Below the pieces are notes generated by a model, which made no database searches, was not told the DNA's origin, and saw only the letters and a list, made by a program, of their open reading frames with translations. This document shows, piece by piece, positions 22,333 through 34,026 of a stretch of 64,000 nt of DNA. A program made the position numbers and the translations under genes. The DNA lies in the NCBI GenBank assembly GCA_010094045.1, contig ML986586.1, forward strand, positions 596,859-660,858, written 5' to 3'. How positions within the stretch are numbered: position 1 is the first letter of the stretch; every line of letters begins with the position of its first letter. The stretch is from Lojkania enalia. Taxonomy: Eukaryota > Ascomycota > Dothideomycetes > Pleosporales.

Positions 22333-25300
22333 ATGGCGGGGCTCCAACCGACCCCTTCTCCGAACGATATCACCTCTGCGACAGCCGAGCGAGTCCTGTC
22401 GCCGACCCGATTGCTTCCTAATGGATCTTGCACGTTCCGCGACCTAGCCGGCGGCAGCACATGCGGTTGTAATCAATTCTGGGATAAATGCAGCGCAGAA
22501 CTCCATGCGGGTAGTACAGAGAAGCGACCAAGCAGCGAACGCTCCACCTGGTGTGTTTGTAGTCATCATGCTTGCTTTCACCAGCTTCATGCCTCGATAG
22601 CACCTGCAGAGTCCCGTGTACAACCAAAATGTGATGGTCATTGTCAGCGTCAGCCAGGGTCATCGTGCGATATACATAGAGCCGCTGCGCACGTAGATGA
22701 GGAGGTCCCGCCGTTTGAAGGAAGCCACGGCATCGGCAATGGGCACTTGAAGATATTGCAAGCAGTCCCCAGCCATGAACTTCTGCGGCAAGGGACCCCT
22801 CAAGTCAACGGAACCAGTCAAACTGAAGGGCCACGTGATACGACATCCCAGCCAAGCGCTTCTGGCTTACCAAGAGTTCCCTCAGTGTGTTTCTTATCGC
22901 ATGACCGTCAGCCGGCAGCGGAAAATGAATCCCGACAGGTGAGGAGCGATGCGAGACAAGCTCGCCATGATCTTGCAGGACTTGGTCTTTCATTGATTAA
23001 CTCACAATTTGTGAGGAGTCCAACTAACCGACCGCAGTCTGTTTCTTCAACAGTTCCTGATGAAGTAATACTGCCAAACGGTTCCTATAGCGAGTCCGAA
23101 TTACTATCTACGAATACCAATTCCGTCCGAGATGAACACGAAAAGGGAAATAATGCGCCCCTAGACCAAGTTCTTGAATTTAATCGCCATCTACATATTG
23201 ATGTTGGAGGCGACACGATACCAAACACATACAATCCAGACGAATTCATGCAGAGCGCTACCGAAGTCGCAACTCCAAGCAATGTGAACACACCAAATCT
23301 CGGAGTAGCTGACCAGGCGGTGCAGGATACAAAGAGGCTTATTGAGGCGCTTGTGAAATTGACGTCGAGCGCAGAGCACCGAAGTGGTTCCGAGACTAGG
23401 CCGACAAGTGCAACCTCTGCCCGCATACCACAGCTCCTGCTCACAAATTCTCCTACATTGCCGCAAGAGCATCTTCAGCAAGCTTTAAGGTCTGCATCTC
23501 CTCAAACGTTCCAGAAGCTTGTGTCCTATCTCAATCCGCTTCATAATCTCCTCAATTCAATCCCGAATGTTGCGACTACCATCCGAGAAATCAACAACCG
23601 ATTAGATTTACTAGAAAATCAGTCATTCAATCATGTACATCCAGAGGATGTCCAGCAGCAATTTGAGATGTATGATGGTAGGATACTCGAAATTGAGCAT
23701 TGGAAAGACGAGCACGATAGACTACACCAAGCGATTGATGCCGACTATAGCAGCAACTCCTTCTGCCGTCGAGGAGTCGCAACCACTAATGATTCTTTTG
23801 GTTCCAATCACTCAGTCCAATCGACGACTTCTTCGGCGCTAATCGTTGCCGCAATGGACCGCAAAGAGATTGACACCGAATTTGAAAGCATTAAGGATCG
23901 CCTCAGTCAACTCGAATCAGTATCGATGCCCACAGCAATAAATCCTTGGGAAGTGGAAATTGTACTGCTTCCCTGGGGTCGAGAGCTTCGTGGGATCTGG
24001 TTTTCTCAGGACGAGCCCATGCATAATACTAGACCTACAACCCAGGATTCTGAAGAGTGGACCCAGGTGCGAACTCTGAGAATTGCCGCACAGAACTCCC
24101 ATCCAGCCTCCCCGAAGCTTCCTGAACTCTCCGTGGCGCATGCCCAGCTTCAACTTTTCTCTAAGGGTCCGATGCCTTCCAGCGATGCCGAAAGTGGTTG
24201 GAGCAGTCAGGCCATCAGCGACTGGGTCACGAGGTTAGAAGATGATTTGTTGTCTCCAAAGGCTTGTGGAAGCAACAACCTAGTCTACAAGAGACTTCAG
24301 AGCAGAGGATTCGTGAAGAATGTCACGCTGAAGAGTGCAAGCGCACGGGACATACAGGCCACCCTCTCCGCGGTGTTTGGCGATGTCCTCGAGTGTCTTC
24401 ATACCACTAATGCCGATGAGCACCCCTTTGTTAGCTCGTTCCCGGGTCTACGCGCTTCATTTATCCCGCTACGGAAAGCCGTCAAGGAATCCAGACTCCG
24501 CTTTCTCACGCCTGCCGAGATGGCCAGCTCAGCTATATGGTCCGCCCAATTTCTCGCCGCGGGTGTGATGATGCGCGTGTCAGGCGGAAACAGGCGGCTC
24601 TATGTTACTCACCGTGAGGCCTATTTACAGCCGATAGAAGAAGAGGAAAGCTGCTTGACGTGGCAAAGGCTTCGTCAACTTCCCCGTTTCCAGGAAGCTC
24701 AAGATTCCCAGACGGACGGCAATGAGGGGCACTGTCAACCGCAAGTTGCAGAAGCTGACGCAAGGGAAGCATGCTGGGCTTTTTTCGAGGCGTACGATCA
24801 GCCTCCTGTTAGCGTCACGTCCTCCTTTAGCAGCAACCACTCGATACAGCTCTCAGTACGACCAGCTGAACGGCAATGGCGGAGGTCCATCACACCAAGC
24901 TCCATACTCAAAAACAAACAACCGCACCCTATTTCTCCTCTAAGCGAAAACCACCCCCGCCGTCCAAGCTATAGCCACGACCGCACCGCTTCCACATCGG
25001 CGATCGAACAGTTACCGCAAGGCACATCAAAGCGTCGTTTAAACTCCTCACCCGTTAAGCAGTCGTCTGCACCTCACGCATACTCCCGTCGAGTCAGCGT
25101 CTCCATGTCACATCCCAAACGTCGCAGGGTCGGAAATTCATCCCCTAATGAAGACGAGCAACAAGACTGGGCCAATACTTGGAAGAATGCGCCTTACCCA
25201 TCTCGCGAGCCGCCGTCGCCTTTCTACTCCTCGCACCCCGAGCTACTGAGAACAAATTCAGACCTTGCAAGCCGCCCAAGTCAAAGGTCTATAGCTGTCG

Positions 25301-25677
25301 TAGGGAAAGCCACTCCTTTCGCATATGCCACGCCTCACTCAGGACCTGTCACTGGCATTTTCAAAGACCAGGCAGGAGACACTGAGCCTGACGATAATTA
25401 CGAAGATGACAATGACGACGATGAGCAGAGCTGGCGTGGAGTCGATGAAGAGGGCGAGAGCGGCGATGATTCCGACGCACAAGGCGGGGCCGAGATGGAT
25501 ATAGGCTCCTCTAGCGACGACAGCGGGTTTGGCAGCGAGCGCGAGGGGGACGACGACGATGAGGGGTATCAAGGCAACAACGATTATCTATTCGGTGCTC
25601 AACGCCAACGCCAAGACGATGACGACAATGAGGAAGGAGACGTTTTTGATACCCTTTTGGGCGTCTTACGGAATTGA
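22333..25677 (+). CDS. large orphan protein with Cys/His-rich N-terminus and acidic tail
   Basis: Single open frame of 1114 residues with no named domain that I recognise. Residues 30-90 hold a Cys/His cluster (STCGCNQFWDKC and WCVCSHHACFHQLH) that could bind zinc. Residues about 380-560 look helical and coiled-coil-like (INNRLDLLENQSF, IKDRLSQLESVSM). A probable folded block around 600-770 contains WEVEIVLLPWGRELRGIWF and FLAAGVMMRVSGGNRRLYV. The C-terminus is basic (HPKRRRVGN) and then very acidic, with Asp/Glu runs from about residue 1020, as in nuclear proteins. The start is the first ATG after a TATA-like site. A nuclear or chromatin role is inference from charge pattern only. Confidence 0.8.
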   Translation: MAGLQPTPSPNDITSATAERVLSPTRLLPNGSCTFRDLAGGSTCGCNQFWDKCSAELHAGSTEKRPSSERSTWCVCSHHACFHQLHASIAPAESRVQPKCDGHCQRQPGSSCDIHRAAAHVDEEVPPFEGSHGIGNGHLKILQAVPSHELLRQGTPQVNGTSQTEGPRDTTSQPSASGLPRVPSVCFLSHDRQPAAENESRQVRSDARQARHDLAGLGLSLINSQFVRSPTNRPQSVSSTVPDEVILPNGSYSESELLSTNTNSVRDEHEKGNNAPLDQVLEFNRHLHIDVGGDTIPNTYNPDEFMQSATEVATPSNVNTPNLGVADQAVQDTKRLIEALVKLTSSAEHRSGSETRPTSATSARIPQLLLTNSPTLPQEHLQQALRSASPQTFQKLVSYLNPLHNLLNSIPNVATTIREINNRLDLLENQSFNHVHPEDVQQQFEMYDGRILEIEHWKDEHDRLHQAIDADYSSNSFCRRGVATTNDSFGSNHSVQSTTSSALIVAAMDRKEIDTEFESIKDRLSQLESVSMPTAINPWEVEIVLLPWGRELRGIWFSQDEPMHNTRPTTQDSEEWTQVRTLRIAAQNSHPASPKLPELSVAHAQLQLFSKGPMPSSDAESGWSSQAISDWVTRLEDDLLSPKACGSNNLVYKRLQSRGFVKNVTLKSASARDIQATLSAVFGDVLECLHTTNADEHPFVSSFPGLRASFIPLRKAVKESRLRFLTPAEMASSAIWSAQFLAAGVMMRVSGGNRRLYVTHREAYLQPIEEEESCLTWQRLRQLPRFQEAQDSQTDGNEGHCQPQVAEADAREACWAFFEAYDQPPVSVTSSFSSNHSIQLSVRPAERQWRRSITPSSILKNKQPHPISPLSENHPRRPSYSHDRTASTSAIEQLPQGTSKRRLNSSPVKQSSAPHAYSRRVSVSMSHPKRRRVGNSSPNEDEQQDWANTWKNAPYPSREPPSPFYSSHPELLRTNSDLASRPSQRSIAVVGKATPFAYATPHSGPVTGIFKDQAGDTEPDDNYEDDNDDDEQSWRGVDEEGESGDDSDAQGGAEMDIGSSSDDSGFGSEREGDDDDEGYQGNNDYLFGAQRQRQDDDDNEEGDVFDTLLGVLRN

Positions 25678-26402
25678 GAGGTGATTTTATGCCTCACGAT
25701 GTTCGGTTCGGTTTATTTTCAGCGTTTGTTTGGTATTATTCATCTGGCGCAGGTCTCAGGTAGGATACACGATTCGGAATTCCCAAACGGAGGTATATTG
25801 AGGGTATATTGAGTGTATATTGCCGGGCAATATATTGGTTCTAGATGATGGAAGGCTGGCATCATACCGAGGGTTTCCGGCTCCAATTTTTTTTTTTTTG
25901 GCTTCGCATATGTATGATATCTGTCTCGTATATGCGATCGAACGATCACCCGTTTCATTGTACTAAAATGGCATTTTGCACCTCTCCCTATCTCGGCGGC
26001 GTCTTTGCTTCGTCGATGCTGAAACGTTGTAGAGTTTAGTATCAATAAAATAATCATACTTTTAATCTTGATTCAGTTGAGATGAGTTATAGTTCTGTGC
26101 TTCTTGAGAGAGAGCGGTATAAGGGTCAGCGCTTAGGACCTCCTAATTAGATTTAGTGTGAATCGAAGGATGAGGGCGGGTATTGGGGCACAACCGTGCA
26201 CAACGTAGGCAGACTTGGAACCTGCTCCTTCATTCATATTCATGTTTCGCTAGGAGCGAATGACACAACGGGCTTGGCAGATTCTTCTCCTTCTAATCGG
26301 AAGTTCTAGGTATCTAACTCTTGAGAAGCTCAATATCGCGTATACCATTAGTCAAATGAGTATCACACCGCAGCCCTAATTTCCGGGGATCGAGAAAATG
26401 CG
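25678..26402. other. intergenic, nothing recognised
   Basis: 3' flank of the large orphan gene followed by AT-rich DNA. It includes three similar GTATATTG-like motifs at 25791-25823 and a T13 run near 25888. No gene. Confidence 0.35.
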
Positions 26403-28056
26403 ATGGAGGAATTGCTACTCGAAACCGTAGGACCTTTCGTTCGCATAGAGGGATCTCGAGTTGCTCTTATTCATCAGTCTGTAAAGGATTTCTTCTAACA
26501 TTATGCGCCTTCCTCTGTGGACGATATAGTGCGAAGATTTTACTATTTTACCGGCCGATGCAGCACTCTCCATGACTTCGATGTGCGCTCGCTACCCTCT
26601 CTTAGATGATTTCTCATTAGATATATACACGATTGAGGGATATTCTTCTGAGCTGAAAGGAGGCGATGAGAGCGACGATATAATATTAGGTCCGTCGCCA
26701 TTACATATCTGTGGTACTCTCGTTGACGGTCCGTTGCCTAACGTTGACGATGGTCTAGTAGAGGACGATTGCTCTATTGTGACTCAACGCTATGCATTCT
26801 ACCACTACGCAGCTACGAATTGGGCTACGCACTCTGCACTATACGAGGAATTTGTCTCTCAGGATCTTTGGGAAGATGTACAGAAACTGACGCAAGGAAG
26901 GAGTTTCACTCTTAGAAACTGGTTGAAGTTCTATTGGATTGAGATGGATATGGAATTCCCATTACCGGACGAGTCCGACACAATCATGGTCGCTGCGTTA
27001 TTTGATTGCCACATCTTGCTCGGCAAGTCCTTGCGCCAACAGCCGTATATTGAGGCGTCCACGAAGGATCGAGCTTTATTCTAGTCTGCGAGAAAAGGAT
27101 ACGCGAATTCGGTTGAGGTGCTCAGATACGGCACGAATCCCAATTTTCGCGGTCTATATCAGCAGACTCCCTTGACGATTGCCTCGCACCATGGCCATCT
27201 CAAGGCCGTAAAAGTTCTTCTATCCAAACCCAAAATTGACGTTAATGCTAGGGGGAAGAACGGTCGCTCAGCTCAGTCCTTTGCAGCTGGGAACAGCCAT
27301 GTCGAGGTCTTCCAAGCTCTATTCGAACGGAAAGATTGCCGCCCGGATCAACCAGATGAGAACGGTTGGACTCCACTCTTCTAGGAAATCGAGAAAGATC
27401 ATATAATGATCGCTCGTACGCTGCTCGAGCATCCAATGGTGTATATCAATCATGTTGATCAACAGGGCCGCTCATTATTGTCGTGGGCTGCTGGAGAAGG
27501 ATTCCTTCGAGCCATGAAGATGATCCTGGACGACTTGAGAGTTGACTTCAATCTCAAAGACTTCCGTGGTCGTTCACCCTTGCTGTGGGTAGCGGATTGC
27601 GGTCAAGGAAAGGCGATTGACGTATTGATACAAAATCCCGTACACATGGACAGATTCTGTAAAGATGTTGATCATAGAAGCGCTTTGTCTCTCGCTTGTG
27701 GGAAAGGGCATACAGAAATGGTCAAAGCTTTGATCAAATACAGATGCTGGGGTGTGGATGAAAAAGACGTCGACGGATGGACTCCTCTTGCTTGAGCACT
27801 GAATCGCCGATCGCCTTCAACTGTGGAGGCAGTTCTGTCAGGTCGAGAGATATAGCTTGACTGAAAGGATCGTAACGGTCGAACCGCAATGATATGGGCG
27901 GCGAACTACGGCTACACTAGGGTAGTACACATACTCCTGAGTCAAAGAGCGGATCCACGTATCACAGACAATTCCGGACGCACCGCACTTGATAACGCAA
28001 AACTGTGTAATCATTCTGAAGTGGTCGAACTGTACTATGTAGAGAGGCGGTACTAG
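26403..28056 (+). pseudogene. decayed NACHT-ankyrin-type gene (3' part)
   Basis: The remains start with a segment typical of fungal NACHT-ankyrin proteins (VALIHQSVKDFF), stopped at 26496. A frameshift occurs near 26570-26600. From 26572 to 28056 one frame continues, with YAFYHYAATNWATHS and at least five ankyrin repeats (for example TPLTIASHHGHLKAVKVLL, RSALSLACGKGHTEMVKAL, RTAMIWAANYGYTRVV). In-frame stops at 27082, 27382 and 27793 sit where this repeat family has Trp (TPLxW or ALFW), and another falls in LDxKDRNGRT. They fit TGG to TAG/TGA changes, as RIP would cause. No NACHT P-loop was seen upstream, so the 5' part is missing. The intact family acts in non-self recognition. Confidence 0.85.
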
Positions 28057-29025
28057 CCTACAATGATAATGAAGGGTGGAATTGCCCACCCAGCCGCATT
28101 GGTTCCCTGGGTCACTGTGGCACACGCCCGATTACCTCGCTATATTGCCTTTAGCCGACCCCGCCCCTCTGAGACAGTAACAATTATCTGGAATGATATC
28201 ATGCCTATTATAAAGCCAGCTTCAGGGAATTTGGAGGCATCTTCATCTAAGATCGTGGGTGTGGCCTTGGCGCGCTACCTTTGCCTTCATTGCTTCATTT
28301 CGACTTTCACCGCAAATTCTCGCTTCCAGCTGAAATAATTTTCACCTTTGCCTGCCTCCAATCAATCACCCTGGCCGCTAACAAGAGTTAACTGGCAACA
28401 GGACACATTAAATTTCTAAGTTATTTAATTTTTTGACAATTTGTACATAGCTATTTAATAATCAGCAACAGCTGTATATAATTCAGTGTCAAGCGGCAAG
28501 TAGGCTACGCGTTGTATATTCATGGGAGAGCTGAGGTACAATCAGGCGGTCTAGCGTGTTCGCAGGGTTGTACTATGTTGAATCTTTCCCAGAGTGTTGT
28601 TTATCAATCCGGGACTTTGATGCTCTTTAACAACATATATAGAATATATTGCGAGGCTTTCAGTATTTGAATATGATTTTTTTTTTCTTTTCTTTTCTTT
28701 TCTTTTCTTTTCTTTTTCTTTTTTTTTTTTTTTTTGGTATGCTATATTAGTTAATAGAAAACTCCTTCTCCTGTCACTTGGGCTGGAAGGCTTGCTCCTT
28801 TGGCGTAAATGAAAGATTAGCCAAGACATCTAAGGCGCATGCAATGTATGTTAAAGCTAAGCCGTCGAAGAGACATGCAGCCCACATCAGAAAACACAAG
28901 CAGGGGCCCAAGGAATAAGCATGGATTGGTCGCTAACATAGGGCCAACCAGTTCAATTCGAGCGGTCACGTCGTCGCTTTATACCCAGCTGCTCTGTTCG
29001 ATGTCTTTCTTTCCCCTGACCCCAA
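28057..29025. other. gene-free stretch with pyrimidine tract
   Basis: AT-rich, with no protein-like frame. It contains the simple repeat listed separately at 28677-28735. It lies between the ankyrin pseudogene and the 3' end of the dehydrogenase gene. Confidence 0.35.
28677..28735. repeat. TTTTC microsatellite and T tract
   Basis: A pure pyrimidine tract of 59 nt: a T run, then about five CTTTT units, then a long T run. A simple-sequence repeat with no evidence of coding. Confidence 0.95.
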
Positions 29026-29884
29026 CTACAGTGAAGAACCCCCGTCAATACAAAGATTCTGTCCGGTAACACTCCTACTCAACGCCAAAGTCCTCACCTG
29101 ATCCGCAACATCCTCTACCGTAGCCAATCTCTTCAACTTTGTATTGTTCTTAGCAGCTTCTCTTTTGCTCTCAGGGAACTTCATTCCCCATTCGGTGAGC
29201 ATCATTCCCGGGCTTATGCTATTCACTCTAATCTTCGGTGCTAGGATGACGGCCAAGCTCTTTGCGAGATGTATCTGTGCGGCTTTCGTTACCGCGTAAG
29301 GCAAGCTTGACCCTGATGGCTTTACCCCAGCCACAGACGCCGTAGTAATAAATGTGCCTTCGGTCTCAGCCAGTGCATTTTTTGCTGCGTACGCGAGCCA
29401 GAGGTGCGTCTTTACATTCATTGTGAAACATTTATCCCAGTCCTCATCAAGCACACCCTCGTCAATGTTCAGGAAATTGGTCATCCGCGTCCAGCCTGCA
29501 TTAGACACCACAATATCCAGCCGGCCCATTTGTTTTATCGTATCCCTGACAAGAGACTCTACGGAGGATCTTGAGGAGACATCGGCTTGCAGGATGTGGA
29601 AACGTGGGGTCGACGGGGAGGGATGCAAATTCGGAATCGAAGAGAGCTCCTTCAGTAAGTTTTCGGCGCGCTCCTTGTTGGAGGAGTAATTTATGACCTA
29701 TTAATATGGTAAGAATTGACTCCCAAATATTCAAGGTGTAATCGAAGGCAGGGTTGGAAGCAATGGCGATAATTAAGCTTTAAGGTTTCCTTACGACTCG
29801 GCAGTCTGGCGCGAAGACGCGTGCGATTTGGGCCCCGAGACCTGCGGAGCTGGCAGTAATGAGAGCGACTTTCTGAATAGACAT
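29026..29884 (-). CDS. short-chain dehydrogenase/reductase
   Basis: Classical SDR, an NAD(P)(H)-dependent oxidoreductase of 253 residues in two exons (29884-29795 and 29697-29026, phase 0). The cofactor loop is TASSAGLGAQIA near the N-terminus, a fungal variant of TGxxxGxG. The structural motif is VSNAGWT, the catalytic Ser lies in ITTASVAG, and Y164/K168 in YAVTK. The C-terminus keeps NSISPGMMLTEWG and LCIDGGSSL. The first exon ends CRV and the second resumes VINYSSNKERAENLL, which restores a normal Rossmann strand 2. After the NYSS strand the pattern suggests NADP preference. The substrate is unknown. The intron is 97 nt, GTAAGG..AATAG. Confidence 0.9.
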
Positions 29885-31745
29885 GATGCGAGCTTTGAAA
29901 AGAAGAAAGAAAGGAAGGACACAGAGGGTTAGTTAAAGCCCGGAGCTTCGCAGAAGCTCGACATCGGCATTGACGTTTTTTGGAGATGTGGGGTAGAAAT
30001 TCCGCAATGCGGAGAAGCTGAACGGAACTGTTCCGCAAGTGGTCGTCTATTATTTTAGCTTGCATCGATGAATTGTAAAGCTATTAGAGATGGTATTTTC
30101 CTAGACATGTGCATGACGTGCTATGTAAACACGCTGAAATGATATCAGAAAGATTGAGTAGTCCTCGACGAGAAGCAACAAGAAAGTCAGAGCCCGAAGA
30201 AGAGTACAATGTCTTCCAATAGGGATTAAAACAATTTTCGATACACCAATTACAATAGAAAAGCTACTCTTTCTTAGTAGGTATGAAAGAACGGCCGCTC
30301 GGCGTTTGCAGGTTGCTAGGACATCAGATGGTTTGTGTTGGAAGACATCATAAGGACAACCGAGACCGATACAATCGGGGGTAAGAACACGCCATAGTCG
30401 TCTAGTACCTCGTTTGCTCAACCGCCGAGAGCTGCCCGTTGGCAAAGAAGCCCTAAAACTAGATTTGATAGATTATTACAAATGGTTTTATCCGTATTGC
30501 AAATCTATTGAGCAGGCACTGAAGCTCATCTCGGAGATTAAGATCGAGGGTTATGAAACGCGTTGTTGGGAGTTCGTCGACAAATTACTGAATCTGGAAG
30601 GAGGTGGCGAGAGCAGTGGATATGACAGGCGCCAAATTTCAACGGTCCCAAATTCAACGGCCTGCTCAAGCTAATAACATGAAACAATAAGAAACGATTG
30701 AAATGGATAGCACTGGGATATATGACCGTTGCGTGGGCTACTCAAAGAAATAAATTCGCTTTGCTATTGTGGCATACGGGGCGGAGGGCTTCCAATGCTT
30801 GACCCGAATGCCATCTCCACAGATTGATTGCCACAAAAGAGGCAACATAGAAGAATGCCATCGTTCATGAACTATGCCATCCATGTAATGGACTTTCAGA
30901 ACAAAGCTCATTACGGTTTCAAGCTCGACGATCGGTGTCCAACGCGTTCCGCGTCTTGTTGTGATCTGATCCTTTGGCCTTAGCCAGTTAGCCGGATATT
31001 AGACAGATGCAAGTGTGCAATTTAGGCATGCGTAACCGCCCGCGATATTGATAAGAGGCAACTAGGGAGCGAGTGGGGTGGGCAGTAATTTCGCGTGTCG
31101 GGGTCAAACTAACACCCCGTGCCTTGCAGGCCTACAGGTGCGAGATGTTAATATCCTTGCACAGACATCACTCAGACTCACATCAAAAACATCAGAGCAG
31201 AAAAATCACGAATAGCCGGGTCAAAACCTGACTTCCCAGCAATGCGTCGAGTTTAACAATCGGCTATAAAACTAGAGTAGCATAGCTATATTATTCTATG
31301 AGCCGCCGCATTGGTATCATGAACAGGAAGAGCAGTAAAACTCCCGTAAGAACGAAGCCAATCATTAAAAACTGCCAGGCAGAAGAACACCAACGAGGAA
31401 ATCGAGAGATGGGAGTGAAAGCCATGTCAATTAACTTGCCGACTCTTCCAAAAGCCCGAATCTATGAACATGAGAATCCACTAGACCACACACCGCGGTT
31501 CCCTCCTGAGCTTGATGGCAGAGCCCTTCTACCAAGCGTAAGAATCAAGTTGTACAATCGAAATGCTACTGCGTCAGGCGCATGGTAGGGTGCATGAACC
31601 CGTCCTCAGACCATGGCACAGAACCATAATCGCAAGCACGAAATCATTGACCGTCAGAGAAAGCAAACTTCCCCAATTGCGCATCGTAAGAGACCCGGTA
31701 AGAGACGCATATCGCCACTATTCTACCAGATCTCTCACTAATCGC
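29885..31745. other. gene-free stretch, one weak frame
   Basis: Upstream region of the dehydrogenase gene and 3' flank of the GPI-protein gene. A plus-strand frame at 30414-30674 (no ATG) has a helix-like composition (DLIDYYKWFYPYCKSIEQAL), and a minus-strand frame at 30101-30445 overlaps its start. Neither is recognised, and both may be chance or relic. Otherwise nothing. Confidence 0.35.
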
Positions 31746-32427
31746 TTACAAGAGGTAGGCGAGTACTCCTGCAACGGCTGCGAGGCCCACGCCAGCTTGG
31801 GAAGCTGCGCCAGTGAACTCGGGCGGGGAAGGAGTGGTTGAGTATCCACCAGTAGGAGCGACATAGGTTGAGGTAGCGTTCATGGAAGGATAGACTTCAA
31901 CAGATTAGCAAATATGTCTTAAATAGTGGCTCAAAAACGAACCTGGGCCACCTGTAGGATAGACGGGAGTGTATGGGGTGCTTTCCGGTGGCGAAGGCGT
32001 ATATGGCGGCGGGACTTCAGGAGTGGTGGTCTAAAAAGTTTAGTTCTGTACTACGGCATTTGTAACATTGAATTACCGGGCACTCGAGAGTGAGGGTTGT
32101 CTTTTCAGTAACATAGGTGGTAATCGAGCCGTAGGTGACCTGGCGCGTACAATTAGCAACCATTCTTCAAAAACAATTTTTTGTAACGAATTTGTTCTGA
32201 GGCGCAAATCGAGGAGACATGCCTAGGAGGCTCCCACTGCAAGCTCGACTGTCCACGAACGAACCTCGTTACTCGTAACGGTAAATACTCACAGTAGTAG
32301 GACCCTCGCATGGAATTTCCGTGTAGGATGGCGTTGGGTAGGATGGGGTGCTGACGTTGTACGGGACAGGAACATAGCCAGCAGCGGCGACACCGACGGC
32401 GGCGGCAGCGACGAGGGAGAAACGCAT
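31746..32427 (-). CDS. small Ser/Thr/Pro-rich GPI-anchored cell-wall protein
   Basis: Four exons (32427-32293, 32139-32077, 32030-31943, 31894-31746) give 144 residues. An N-terminal signal peptide (MRFSLVAAAAVGVAAA) is followed by a mature region rich in Thr, Pro, Ser and Tyr with two cysteines (EIPCEGPTTV and TLTLECPTTT). A hydrophobic C-terminal tail (AGVGLAAVAGVLAYLL) after small residues (TGAAS) fits a GPI-attachment signal. Overall it resembles the small ccg-6-like wall proteins of filamentous fungi, probably covalently linked to glucan and O-mannosylated. The first intron (153 nt) is long. The last acceptor is TTGAAG, an unusual AAG, but it is the only one I found that keeps frame. Confidence 0.82.
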
Positions 32428-34026
32428 CTTGATTGATTAGATTATTAAGTATAAGGGCTTCGGAGGGCGTTGGTGAACGAGCGAAATCGGCGACAACCGG
32501 AGTATTGATAGCGAGTGTGTGGTGAGGAAAGAAGAAGATCCCAAGGTCAACCGGAAATGCGCTTTATATGAGAGGTACTTTGCGCTGACCAAGGCCTCCT
32601 ATCCATGCGAAGCTTGCACAAGGGCATGGTTTGACGGTTGCATTCGTCTACCATCCGGGAGAGCTTGGCCTGAGCGTGGCGCACGATGGCCAGGATACGG
32701 GAAAGGGGGAGCGTCCATTGTTGAGTGGGGAGGGAGAGCTTTGACAAGCCGGATGCTGGGCTGTTTATTGATATGCTGACGCTACCAATCAGGCAGAGGG
32801 AAAGCACCAGAAACGAAATTAAGAAGGCAATATCGCCTGCCAAGGGGGAAGAGCAACCCATGCAGCCTCAAAGTTCGTTGGCCGCGCTTAACTATTTTTG
32901 ATGCGGTCAGTGCATGTGCACAAATTATTCACAGCTGCATAGTGTGCACAACGGCCACGCATGAAAGGAGATTTTATAGACAATGTGACAAGATTGGAGC
33001 CACTTTCTGGGGAGAGTGGAGCACTGGGGCTCTGCGGGCAATACTCACAGTGACGCCGCCAAAGCAAGGAGTGGAGTCGTGTGGTCTCCATGGACCAGCT
33101 CCCTTCAGCCTACGGAAGTCTGGTACGCTGGCTCGATTCTGGCGCGACCCAAATCCCGCTGAAGATCGAGATCAGCGCACTGGATAAGTCGCGTAAAGTC
33201 AAACTCCGGGAAAAAAAAAACTGCATTCGAAGCAAATCATTAGCGCCGTCGGCTTTCTCTGATAGCAACAGCATCGAATCTAGAAATCGAGCCCCGAGAC
33301 GAGGTCCATGCTTAGGGGATGCGGGTTCCTGCATCTGGGCCTGGCTAAAGCTCTAATTAGCGCCGAGCCGCATGCTCGCAGCACGGCGCCATTTCCAGTT
33401 CAACAAATGAAGATTGTGTTTTCAAAGGTGTTCAGTTCAGGGAACAAGAGCGCGATTCCAGCCGTGAGCTACTTCCCAGCCTTAGATACGTTGTTCAAAT
33501 AGCGAGCTTGAACTGATGTCAGCTTGAAAAAGTACCGTACGTCAAGCACATGTCAGTGTCAACCGCAATTATCCCTTGGCGCCTGCCAATTTCGCCTCAA
33601 GAACGCCAGATGGCCGGCCTAACTGTGATCCTGGTAAACGCTATCTGGTATTGACTTTCATGCATGTAATGTTTGGCGCGGAAGTCTAGAATCAGACGCG
33701 TCGCGCACACGACGTGTTCCTTAACTGAGCCATTTCAACAATCACGACATGGAAACGACGCTGGCAGGAAATACTATATGATACATCGTGGCTCTCTGAA
33801 TCTCTGCCCTAACATAGACGACAGAATGTGAAAATAGAGTCGCATGCGGCGTACGGATGCGAGACTGGCGGGGATGGACCTACAAGCCTCTAGTTTTCGA
33901 GCCCCTCTTTTCAAGGTTGAGTCAGAACACCCTCGCCAGAGCACCCATTTCCACGATATCGGCCCACATCTCCCATCCCTTCCCCGCTGAAATCAAGCAA
34001 TCTAGTCTAGAGGCGAGACCTTCAAG
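32428..34026. other. gene-free stretch
   Basis: Divergent upstream regions of the GPI-protein gene (minus) and the SET-domain gene (plus). Several frames of 60-100 codons occur on both strands, overlap each other and have no protein-like pattern. No repeat or RNA gene recognised. Confidence 0.4.
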
